A stretch of 64,000 nucleotides of DNA from Vitellaria paradoxa (lineage: Eukaryota > Streptophyta > Magnoliopsida > Ericales > Sapotaceae): the NCBI GenBank assembly GCA_019916065.1, contig CM034238.1, forward strand, positions 32,063,721 to 32,127,720, read 5' to 3'. Position numbers and translations under genes: made by a program. A model generated the notes under the pieces. That model did not search any database, was not told the DNA's origin, and saw only the letters and a program-made list of their open reading frames with translations. Below, in pieces: positions 12,564 to 23,184 of this stretch (its first letter is position 1; every line of letters starts with the position of its first letter).

Positions 12564-14458
12564 TGTCACACCCCGAATTTCAAAACTCGGGGAGTGAGTG
12601 AAAGAATCATGCACAGCATGTACTAAAATATCCATAATATATATGAATTTTATTAATAAGCTAAAAGTAATTAATAATAACTAAAACCCAGTGTAATCAG
12701 GTAACAGTACCTTAAGCATAAACTCCAATAATAATAGAGATCTAGGCCTCAAAGCCTTTACAATCGTATCAAACACACCACCAAATTATTAATATTATAG
12801 CCCTGAATAATGTTATAGCAACGCAAAAATAAATCCAACAATGGCCCACCTAAGCTCAGGTTCACGACCTGCAAAAAAAAAAAATCTGTACGAACGTGAG
12901 CACTAATCCACTTGTGCCCAAGATGCATAATAATAATAGATATGATATGCACACAACAATCAGATTACCAATAATTTCAAATCAATAACTCATAAATTTC
13001 AAGTCGTTGTGTATCTCAACATCAAAACATACATCTAAAAAATGATCCAATTATTATCTTTCATTTATCTCTTTTGCCATCACATCATACTCATCACAGT
13101 CATGGGGCAGATACTATACAATATCGTCGTTTACGGGTTCAGACCCAATAGCCATGAGTAGCCAGATAATGATCATCGTTGTAGGCTATTAACCTACTGG
13201 CATGAATACCAACCCCTGCGCAAGTTTAGGGTTTTTCAACCCAAGGGTAATCTCTGTACCCTTCCTATTTTTTTCTAGTATCTATAGTCCCGCAATCACA
13301 ACATTGTTCACATTCCTTTATCTCCATTATTATCATCTCGACAAAACAGCTCATTAGAATCAACCATCAACATCACATCATCACTTTCATAATCATTCTC
13401 TGTTAATAAAATAAATCACTCAAACATTTCAAAATTGAGCATTCTCAATTACACATTTTCCCATGCATTTAACTATAAATATCAAACTGTAACTTCAAGG
13501 GCAAAATTGTATTTTTGCATAACTTTAGGAGCAAAATCGTAATTTCAAAAAGCCTTGGAGCCACTTCGTATTTATTCCAAACTTTGGGGCTCACTATGTA
13601 ATTACCCAAAGCTTTGGGACCAATTTGCAATTTTTCAATAAATTTGGGGTCAAACTGAAATTTTTAAAACTTTTGAGGTCATATCATAATTATATGAAAT
13701 TATTGGGGCTAGAGGCCAATTTTGAAAAATTCCTGGAATATGCTTTGGCATATTCTCTTCTATAACCCCTTTTAGTTCGAGTAAGCCTTAGTTTTGGCCG
13801 CAGAGTTCAGTGTTTTGATTCGGACAAAGTTCACACAATGTAGTCTAAATTTAATTACATATATGTAAAATAATTACATAAAAATTTATCAAATATTTTG
13901 AAATCTCATATATGTAATTAAAATGCATTAAATCCCTACCTCGAATCCAAAGAAAAGTGAAAAAACTCAAAAACTTTAAAACTTTGCTCCTTTGTATCTC
14001 CCATTATAGGCTGAATTACCATGATCCGACACCGCCATAATGATCACAACGTCAAAAATACCAAGCCCCGTTATTCCTGAACCTAAATCCTCATTTTTTT
14101 TCCTCCTCTTTCTCTCTCCTCCCTTCTTTTTTTACTTGGTTTACTCCTCCCAGCACACAGCACACACACACACACACACACCCATTCACACATATATATA
14201 TATATAAATGTCATATGCTTGATGGCCAAGCAAATTGAAACTTCCAGGAAGCTTCAATTTTTTTTTTTTTTGCTTTGCTTCTCACGGAATTTTCAAGCTA
14301 ACCAAGGTGTACACATGGTCACTTTTAAAGTGACCATTAGATTTTATAGCTTATATATATGTATATATATATAAATAATATTTGTATTAAAATCAATTTT
14401 TTTATAATATAACAAAATAATATGAATATTAAAAATTTTAAATTTTGGGATTATTACA
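12564..14458 (-). repeat. 5' LTR of the 9.5-kb gypsy element
   Basis: The partner of the LTR at 4929. It ends in GTGACA next to the primer site and starts TGTAATAATCCC next to the duplicated AAACC. Confidence 0.93.
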
Positions 14459-14495
14459 AAACCAAACCAAACCAAACATTTTCCCACTAGGTGGT
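14459..14495 (-). mobile_element. 3' tail of an RTE-type LINE (about 40 bp), split by the gypsy element
   Basis: On the minus strand this reads ACCACCTAGTGGGAAAATG followed by repeated TTTGG; its last bases (GGTTT) lie at 4924-4928 beyond the gypsy insertion. The full RTE fragment at 31428-32009 ends in the near-identical CCCACCTAGTAGAAAAAGGC followed by TTGGTTTGG. The insertion is flanked by a perfect 14-bp duplication, AAATTCCCCCCACC, at 4910-4923 and 14496-14509. Confidence 0.85.
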
Positions 14496-14989
14496 AAATT
14501 CCCCCCACCATCTAGCATTAACAATGGCTCTGTCAAGTTTCCTCATAATGTGATTCTTAGTTCTCCCATTATGCCAAGAGAACATGAAACCACAATATCT
14601 TAGATCCTCAAGCCTAGCATCAACAATATCCTCATTGCAATCATCCATATGAATTGGCCAACTAACACCACCACCGCGTCTTTCATAGCAAAACCTCACA
14701 GCATTAAAATCACCCAATAAAACGTAAGGAGAATCAACCATCAAGCTAGCATACCCTTTAATCTCCGCCCAATGTTCCTTCCTAACCAAAGGACTATTAG
14801 AACCATAATTAAAGGAGGCAAAAAACTGAATCCCTTTCTCAAGAATAGTAAAGAAGCAATACGTAGCTTGAGCAGACATGTCAATTAAATTGACATTTAA
14901 AATCTTTGGATCCCATAAAACCCATATACGCCCAAAAACATCCAAATCATAATTGCAAAGAATCTTTCAACTAGCCATTAAACCCTTAA
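14496..14989 (-). pseudogene. L1-type LINE ORF2 endonuclease, second half
   Basis: The minus strand reads FGRIWVLWDP, GDFNAVR and CYERRGG, then KLDRAIVNARWW. GDFNAV carries the Asp-x-Asn metal/active-site pair of AP-type LINE endonucleases, and LDRA is the next conserved block. At its low-coordinate end the frame breaks into the RTE tail and resumes at 4923 with the SDHSP box. At its high end the 0.9-kb TIR element separates it from the endonuclease N-terminus at 15893. Confidence 0.87.
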
Positions 14990-15889
14990 AGGGCCAGTTG
15001 GATGCTACAAAATGTGGCCTCCATAAATAATACACCCTTATAAGCTTTAATGTGATGTTTTTTGCTTGGTTTGGGAAGCAAAATTTCTTCCCTCTAAAAA
15101 TTATCCTCCCTTCTTAATCTTGGAAGAAGGTGTATTATATTTAAAGAGGGTTTGAGCTCTCCATAAATTATCCCCCTTGTATGGACTAAATTGGACCATT
15201 ATGCCCCTTCTCACCTACAAAATGTATTTTATATTAGAAATAAATTCTTTTTTTTTTTTCTAATGGAAAAATGTACTAGAAAATTATATTAATAAAAATA
15301 AAAATATATAATTTTTTTCCAAATAGGGGGTCATGTGATTAAAAAAATATATTTTTTCCAAATAGGATGTGATGTGATTTTAAGATAATAATATTATTTT
15401 TTTAGCAAATATAATAATATTATTTTTTAGCAAATTTATACAAAATTATACATATATTGATATTTTTTAAATAAGGAGAATAAAAATAAGCGACTAAGGA
15501 AGTTTCGGATAAATTGGGATGTTATTGTCTACGAAACCAATTTATATATTTTATAAAGTTTAATTTATTAATAACATAATTTATTTATAATTAATTTGTC
15601 TAAAATTAATTTGTACTAGTTGGTTTTCACATTATATAATTAACATAAACATATAATTAAGTTTGGGTAACCAAGTTTGGGACGCCACAAGGGCAAAAGA
15701 GTCATTTGACTATTTTTTCCATCATTCACCTCCTCTTATTTACAAAACATCCAAACCAAGTCAAAAGTTATCCCCCTCCATAAATATTACATCAATGTGG
15801 GTCAACCCTCTAAAAATAATATCCCCTCTTATCTTATACCCCCTCTAAAACTTATCCCCCTGAAATTTTAGCACCATCCAATCGGACCC
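14990..15889. mobile_element. Non-autonomous Harbinger-like TIR element, 0.9 kb
   Basis: The ends are inverted: AGGGCCAGTTGGATGCTACA on the left and, on the reverse strand, GGGTCCGATTGGATGGTGCT on the right. The flanks are TAA on both sides (14987-14989 and 15890-15892), matching the 3-bp TWA duplication of PIF/Harbinger elements. The inside is AT-rich with no transposase. It interrupts the LINE endonuclease between KVRERNKEKVL and KGLMAS. The terminal repeats are imperfect, so the class is inferred from the duplication and the GGG start. Confidence 0.75.
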
Positions 15890-15892
15890 TAA

Positions 15893-16064
15893 GAACTTTC
15901 TCTTTATTCCTTTCTCTAACTTTGGTTTCAATCAACCAAATACACGCCAAATTATTATCAAGAACAAAACTATGAACTTCTTTATGTTTGAGAGGCTCAT
16001 CCAAGCCTCCAGTATTCAAACTAGCAAGCCTAATCATGAGAAACCATTGAAGAAGGTACCACAC
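15893..16064 (-). pseudogene. L1-type LINE ORF2 endonuclease, N-terminus
   Basis: MIRLASLNTGGLDEPLKHKEV is the typical opening of plant L1 ORF2, with the Asn of the first catalytic block. CIWLIETKVRERN holds the catalytic Glu. The frame runs straight into the TIR element. ORF1 ends just upstream. Confidence 0.88.
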
Positions 16065-16073
16065 GCGAGCTAT

Positions 16074-17015
16074 TCACAAGCCCATCAACAAAATTCTGAT
16101 TTCCTTTCCTTCCATCTTCTTGTTTTTAGAATTTCCTTTATCATTCTTGCCATTATCTGCTATTAAAACTTGAGGATTATTGATCAACAGTGAGCAAGTT
16201 ACATTACCTGATTGGGCAACTAAAGAAAATCTAATTGGGTTCAAACGTTGGGGTTCAGCAGCCACAACATTCAGAGCTTGATTTTTAGGCAAACTAAGTT
16301 GAGAAACATCCAACTTAGAATTCCAGGAAGGGGCCAATGTGGCAGCAACATCAGAAATGACCTGCACTTCCGTAGTACGTTCAGCAAGCATACTAGAGTT
16401 GCTAGTACCTCCAGTTCCCAGGTCAGAATTTGGGTTGAGTATCTCTTCGGCAAATTCAGAATCTCTTTCTTCAAGGACAGCAAAGACATTAGAAGTGCTG
16501 CAGTCTGCAACAACCTCATGAGAGTTATTAGAATCAACCAAAACCCCTTTCCCTCTTCTTGACACTGTTTTCCGGCCTTCCTTATCAGATTGGGAGTTTA
16601 AATTGTGATGTAAAGGCCTCCATTCTCTCCTAATAACCCTTGCACAATGTTTGGTCACATGCCAAAATTCCTTACAAACTTCGCACTTCCTAGGAACCCA
16701 ATTATATTCAACTTTAATGCTCACCATCTAACTATCATTAGCCATTAGTTCCACTGATTCAGGAAGATCCCCTTCTGCATTTACTTCGATGCATATCCGT
16801 GTATACTTCAAGCGTTTTATTGTTTCAATCATCTTATCGGCATATAAAGGCTTTTCCACTGCACTAGCTATAAAGCTTAGTCCTTCATTCCAATATTCTA
16901 GCAGTATCTTGTAAAAATTCTCCCAAACTGGAATTGACTTGCAACCTTCCTTTTGCAAATTCATATTTGGATGCCATCTTTTCAAAATGAGAGGCCAACC
17001 AGCTATGTGGCACAA
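16074..17015 (-). pseudogene. L1-type LINE ORF1 (RNA-binding protein), 5'-truncated, one internal stop
   Basis: The frame starts within the conserved ORF1 core (IASAVEKPLYADK, RICIEVNAEGDLPESVEL), continues through one in-frame TAG, and then shows the zinc-knuckle region VEYNWVPRKCEVCKEFWHVTKHC (CX2CX4HX4C). About 190 residues of low-complexity Ser/Asn-rich tail follow. This matches plant L1 ORF1 proteins, which bind the element RNA and chaperone integration. The N-terminal part of the core is missing, so the LINE is 5'-truncated near 17030, as most L1 copies are. Confidence 0.85.
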
Positions 17016-17030
17016 ACCTTCAAAATAATA

Positions 17031-17670
17031 CTAAAATAAAATTACTTAAATGACTTGTAGAATTTCAAAAATTATGTACATACTAGTATTGGGTGGTTAT
17101 TGGTAGTTGGAAGTGTAATTGTGGAAGAAAAATAAAAAAATTCACTAAATTTGTAACTTTATCAATTAGCCATAATGTTACCTTATCATAATAGTATATA
17201 TACTATACCTTACTACTGAAACACATGAAAAAGACAAAATGAGTAAGGAATATTTTTCCAAAAAATAAAAAAGAAAAATAAATTTAAAAAAATGCCTTAG
17301 TATCAACCAATTCAGATCTTCCAAAAAGCAACTAATGTTATTATGATATTTGAAGTCATCTTAAGCATTGAGAGCTAATATATGAATTCTTTTTTTTTTG
17401 ACAAACCAGCAAATATATGAATTATGAGGCCATTTACCATTGATGCCAAGTGCCAACAATAGCATTTGCCATGAATTATTATTTCCCTCAAATAGTTACT
17501 ACTAGCCTTTTGCAAACTATCTCCAAAGTACTAACTTATCATCTTCAATCTCAGATGCTTAATAGTTTGCTAGTCTTGACCTCCGTTATGTTTCCTGAAT
17601 TAAAAAATCAAAATTAGCTTTCAAAACTGAATCATTCCAAAATCATAACACACCCATCCAACCCCTCCGG

Positions 17671-17711
<41 letters not shown>

Positions 17712-18662
17712 CACACAAGTACACACCCACACATACGCTCGCGCTCGCGCGCGCGCGCGTGCGCATACAAAAAGTAAAATCTACATTACTTAATCTGTAA
17801 GATAAATTTTGCAGAAAACATCAAAAATTTCACAAATAAGTAAAGTTTAATACTATCTACTTGATGCCTGATCACAAGTGTGCATGCACCCCTGCGCAGT
17901 ATTCAGATTATAACTCTGGAAAAGCACTAGGGAATTTAGACATTATTGCCAAGGTAATGTAAAGGGATTCTGAAACAACATTCACTTGAGATTTTAAAAC
18001 TGGAGTGATTGAATTTGAAAATTCAAATTTATTGAGCACTTGAATTCAGTTGGATGGTACTGATAAAATTGAGTACTAACTTCCATTTCTTATTGAATTA
18101 ACCAATAACTTGCCATCGAATAATTTTTTTTTAATTCGATAATTTTCATAATAAAATTCGCCATATTTTACTTTAGTTATTATTATGAGAATCAATCTTA
18201 CAATTTCTAGCCCTGGGCCTCTGTATTTAAAATCGCCAAACAAGATGCCTAACATTTATAATGCTCTGGTATTTGAGGATCAAAATATTGTCAGTCAACA
18301 GAAATTAAGTATGGTGGACCACTATTTGGTTCACCTTTAGAAAACTTTAAATTATATTTTGCATAGAATTATGTTTCTGGACCTCAACTTTTAATTATAA
18401 CAAATCAAACCTTATACTCGGTCATCCTTCTGTTAGTTTCCATCAACGTTTCATCTGTTAAATGGATGCATGGCTAGCTTGAAAAAAAAAAAAAAAAAAA
18501 AACCTAGAATCACTGAACATCTGAAACCCTAATGAAAGTTCACAAAAGGAAACATCCCCTAAAATACCAAAAAAAAAAAAAGAAAATGAAAACGCAAGGG
18601 GCTGGATTGTTACTATTAAGATCTGAGAACTTGAATTAGGATTCTTTCATAAAATATAGGGG
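17031..18662. other. Non-coding AT-rich sequence
   Basis: No gene or known element recognised. It holds a poly-A plus (CA)/(CG) microsatellite near 17670-17766 and a long A run near 18481-18500. The dyads in the AT-rich parts are not convincing. Confidence 0.5.
17669..17766. repeat. Poly-A followed by CA- and CG-rich microsatellite
   Basis: A run of about 40 A is followed by alternating CA and CG dinucleotides, including GCGCGCGCGCG. The element LTRs at 6540 and 14160 have similar GC/AC tracts, so this type of sequence recurs here. Confidence 0.85.
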
Positions 18663-20215
18663 TTTTTTTTTTTTTGAAAGGTAAAAGTAAATATATTAAT
18701 AAAATAAACTACAAAATCTTAGGGGGCAATACCCTCGTATATACATTAAAGCTCAAAACTGGTCATCAGAATGATAATAATGGCAACAAAGCATCACATG
18801 TGATCAAATCACAATAAAGACTAAAAGCCAAAACAAAAGGGAACAGCTCAGCGAGGAAGATAACTCCCACAAACATTAGCAAAATACCAAAAGAATTATT
18901 CTTTCTGCTGCCCACAATTAAGAGATAGCCATCAACCCAGGTTCAGCGACTAGATAGAACCAGTCCACCTCAACTACTTCTCATTTGGAATCAACCAGCA
19001 TGTCACACACCATTAATCAGTAACCAGCAATCATTGCTACCAAATTAATGGCATCATGGATGCCATGAAGAGAAAACCAGCTCAGCAAAATTCAACCAGC
19101 AAAAGAGGACAGTAGCTAACACCCTTCTAACATACAACGAATGGCAGCAAGCAATAGCAGAAATAAGTTAAGCGAAAAAAACAGTTATTTTCGTAACCAA
19201 GATCAGTAATAACCAAAACCATGGCTGACTGAACCATCAAAATTAAAAAAACAAGAACCAACAGTACAGCAACCAGCAGAAGAGGAGAAGCACAAATTGT
19301 CCCTTCTCCAATACCATCCGCCCTGCCACAGCCACACAGAACCAAAGCAGGTGCAAGTTCAGTGCAGCAGAGCAGAGAAATAGAACACCGAATACCATCC
19401 ATAGCAACTACAAACCACATTAAAAAATAGCACAAATTATTCCAAGACAGCCAACCAAAATGCACCAAGCAGCCAGGCAGAAGCTAAATAAAAAATTCAG
19501 CCTACAACCAATAGGCCACACAGCTACACACCAGCACCAACTGCAAACGAACTTCCAACAGCACTCTAGCAACCAAAATCCAAACTGCTGCCCGGGGGGG
19601 GGGGGGGGGAGAATAGAAAACAGCTGAAGCAGAACTCCCCCCAAAACAAAGTGGACCATATTTTGCCGCTAATACACACCAGACAAAGCATTGCGCACAG
19701 AATAGCTAGTACAAATATAGCATCAACAAGAAACAATGCCCAGCCAACCCCAACCTCCTAACCAAACCAGTTCATGGTTAACAGCAAGCCAACACCAACA
19801 TAAGCTTAGAATCTCCACTGGCAAATTCCAAACCCGGACCAAATGCCTATTACTAGAAGTTTTAGGAAAGCCCTTGCAACCAAAGATTCTAAATCTAACT
19901 AGTTCAATGATCAATTTTGAGGTTGCAACTGCATCCACAGAAGGATTTTCATACATGTGCTTATTCCTTTCTCCAAATAACATAAACATTGGCAGCTAAG
20001 CATAATCTCCTAATTAAAGAAAGAAGTGACGATCTTTAAATTTTGCACCATCCGAGCTTGGGCATCAGCCCAAGAGGATAAGGAAAATTGGACCCCACAG
20101 TTCTCGATAACAGTAAGCCACACTCTTCTAGTGAAACTACACCTAAAAAATAGGTGATCATGATCCTCACAAGACCATTTCAAACGTTCATGAAGTTGAT
20201 CACTTTTCTAAAACT
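18663..20215 (-). mobile_element. 3' end of an L1-type LINE (zinc-binding C-terminus plus 3' UTR and poly-A)
   Basis: The plus strand starts with a T run followed by GAAAGGTAAAAGTAAAT, i.e. a minus-strand LINE ending TTACTTTTACCTTTC plus poly-A. Coding remains at the far end (about 19900-20200): DHDHLFFRCSFTRRVW, the zf-RVT tail of plant L1 ORF2, then AQARMVQNLKIV in the next frames. About 1 kb between it and the tail is CA-rich and non-coding. A run of about 18 G occurs near 19595. It is 5'-truncated; no RT remains. Confidence 0.78.
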
Positions 20216-22153
20216 GGGTGACCAAAATAAGGTGTGTAAAGCAGAATACAAAAATAAAGACATGATTTAACTAGACAGTTTACCTCTTTTGTTTTACACC
20301 CTCTGAACTAGTGCCCTATTGAGGTTTTTTGGAGCTGAAATGCACAGTACAGCACAAGTGCCAAGACATAAAAAAGGTTTTACTTAACAAAAACAATATT
20401 TGCATTAACAAACAAAAAATGCTAAATTAAGTTCAGGCAAGGCAGCAAAACCATGTGCAAGGGGGATTCAATACCAAACCTATATAAAGCAAATGTTGAC
20501 AAGCAACTAGTTCAAGCCATAAAAATAAAAAAAGGTAATACATGGTTGAAAAAGCAGATCAGAGTTCCAAAATGAATTTCATTACATTCTGTACATTTCC
20601 AAGATGCTTATGATTACAGACCTAACAATCACCTCTAAGTTATTCATACCTTTAAAGGAAGAAATATTAGCGCTGATCACAGCATCACCGTCACATATAA
20701 TGGTTATAAAAAAGGTGGCTTCTGCGGCAATCCAGTCCAATTATTGTCATGGTTATGTCATATGACATTGCAAACCTTGAAAGCTGAACTACTGAAAGAG
20801 CACATTTGTTGTGAGACACTTCTGGCAATACCGGGGCTACAAAGGTATGATGCAGGCATCAGAAGCCAATGGGAAAGTAAAAGCAACAAGAATTTGGAGG
20901 ATGCTTTATAATGGCATCTCCTTGATGCTTTTTCCACATTAATATAATTCTTTATTCATCCAATAAAAAAAATATTGGGGAAACACTTAATTTCAAGATG
21001 GAGAAACCAGTTTGGAAGTTCAATTAACAGCACTTATCGAGGCTTAGAAAAGTTAACAAAAAGGCAAAGTTGAAGATCAAAACCCAAGTTTCCCAAACCA
21101 AATCTCTAAGCAAAAAACCATGGCACTGCATTGTTTCACATTCCAGAGCTCTAGCCTCTAGGCCCAAGGCTTGTCCCTCTACTTAACCAAAAAAGGAAAG
21201 AAAGAGTTCCTGTACCAATATGCACAAATTTTTGGTTAGGAAGAGTTCCATTACCATGAAGCACAATATTTGTTTGTCCTTGGAGCTATCAATTTCCTTT
21301 AAGGATTTGACGAGGGGAAGGACGGAAACATAAAATTCCAAATGAGTGGATTAAAAAATATAAAAAAAATTATTCATCAATAAATTAATTTTCTAATTTA
21401 ATTATTTTTAATTTCTCAAATACCACACTACTTGATGCTTTTCCTTCCACTTACCATCACAAATCAAATAAGAGAAATAATTTGACTCCCCTTTCCTTTT
21501 TATTTCCCTTTAACAATCATTGATCCAAACGCAACCTATTAAAGAAATTATCTACCCAATTAAACTCTAGTATCACTGAACATCCTCTTATAGTGGAGGC
21601 AGATTTACAGTGAAATCATGTTGATAAAGTTAAATTTCCTCTGTTCTGGTGAGATGTCCAGCACCTCTATTTTTTTTCTGCTATGAGGCTGATTCCCAGC
21701 AAACCCATAGGAACTAATTCCTTGGTTTTCCTTCTGGATATCAAGGATTGTGACCTTTGTACATTCTAATAAGCATTGAAGCTTCTTATGGTGAGATATC
21801 ATAAGTTCCTTCACAGTTTGATTGCAAAATCTCAGTACTGCTTACTCAAGTGAGGCAACAGACCTCAAACAACTTCGTTTATATACAAAGCCACCCATCA
21901 CATTCATATGCCACAAAAGTCATGCCTGCATTCAATGGCTTTGTAGTCCTTAAAAACTTCAAATATTTTTTTGCAAGAAAATCTTCTTTAGTTGCTTTAT
22001 TTTCATGCTACTAAAAGTGGTCCAAAGATGCGTTCTATAGGTAACTTGAGCGAAACTTCATCATTATTTTCTCCTTCAGCCATTAAAGCAGGGATAGAAG
22101 TTCCAAGACATCACAACTGAAACCATCAGAAGAAACATAATGAAAATACATAC
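20216..22153. other. No feature recognised
   Basis: No convincing coding frame, element end or RNA gene. The part nearest 22153 may be downstream sequence of the deaminase pseudogene, but no exon could be confirmed. Confidence 0.5.
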
Positions 22154-23184
22154 CATTGGGGTTCCCTTGCTCATAGAAGCTTCATAACAGAGACACTGCT
22201 TCCGATGCCATTATTCCTCCAGTGCATTTGAAACCCTTTTGTCATGGCAACCCACCACTGCACCAAAAATAAAAATCAGAGAAAGAAAGAGAGAGAACAA
22301 TCACGTTGAATTGTTTGCAGCAGTAACAGAGAGAAGATATATATATGGTATGTAGAGGTATAAAACAATCTCAAATGGTAATTTAAGGTTATTTATTATG
22401 AGCATTCTTGATTTAATAGCTAACTGTAACTTCCTACAATAGTTTGGCCTAGTATATTGTGATACACTATAAAACCAGGAAAAATGTTCAGGACCATGGA
22501 TAGATGTGGTAACAAATGGTAAACTACAAAACTATTGAATTCCTATTTAGAGGCTGTTTAGGGAATATTACATATTTCAAGCAACAAATCCAAACAGAAT
22601 AAATTTAAAAAAAAAAATCTTAAGTTGATTGCCTAAAAAATTGGAGATATACAGACCATGCTGATTTACTTGACCAGTATGAAAACTTTACAACCACTGT
22701 GAGTCCAATTACCACCACAATGACAAACCAGACAATTTAAAATTCTCTTATCCTACACTTACTAAAAATTTTTAAAAAAGAAGTAGAATGACATAAACGG
22801 GTAAAAATTAACATATCATGTATGTAGGACACAGAATTAAACCTCTTGAGTGGTTCACAGCTACTTGAATGCAAGGACAATACTTATCCACACCCTCCAA
22901 ATTTTTCACCTTGCACAGCCGTAGTATACTTCCTTATACCTAAAAGAGGGGAAAATAAACTAAATTACCAGATACAATTACAAAAAGAATAAACTTCATT
23001 ACACATACAGCAAAATGTGCATACCCAGAATTGGTAAGACTGCTACACATATGATACGTGGTTCGCACGTAACATAAAGGGTGCATTTTGAAAACTTTTC
23101 AGCAACTTCTACCTCTGAAAGTCCATTTTCGTGCTGCTGCAGAAGAAGAACATCAACAGCTTCCTTCTCCTTGTGCCTCGTAGC
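22154..23184 (-). pseudogene. TAD2: tRNA adenosine-34 deaminase (TAD2/ADAT2-like) pseudogene, three exons
   Basis: Three exon-like blocks read on the minus strand with splice signals. 23025-23184 follows an AG acceptor: ATRHKEKEAVDVLL...KFSKC...YVTCEPRIIC...PILG, then GT. 22843-22939: KEVYYGCA, a one-base frame break, EKFGGCG, a stop, VLSLHSSSCEPL. 22154-22257: KGFKCTGGIMASEAVSLL, a stop, SFYEQGNPNG, then GT. This is the body of the eukaryotic enzyme that deaminates the wobble adenosine of tRNAs to inosine. The His-x-Glu pair survives (HKE), but the PCxxC zinc motif reads PRIIC, losing one zinc ligand. The N-terminal exon is absent. The retained introns make this a DNA-level duplicate rather than a processed copy. 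Confidence 0.85.

Larger units (their letters stand above)
4929..14458 (-). mobile_element. Ty3/gypsy LTR retrotransposon, ~9.5 kb, 1.9-kb LTRs, dead interior
   Basis: Two direct repeats (4929-6836 and 12564-14458) bound a 5.7-kb interior. On the minus strand the LTRs run TGTAATAACCCC...GTGACA. A primer site lies beside the right LTR and a purine tract beside the left one, so the right copy is the 5' LTR. The flanks carry the 5-bp duplication AAACC (4924-4928 and 14459-14463). The interior has no long frame; only degraded RT, RNase H and a C-terminal scrap can be read. It landed in the TTTGGTTTGG tail of an RTE LINE fragment that was itself inside an L1 LINE. Confidence 0.93.

Noticed and set aside
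19736..19999. Plus-strand 87-codon frame
   Set aside because: Antisense shadow of the LINE C-terminal remnant on the minus strand.
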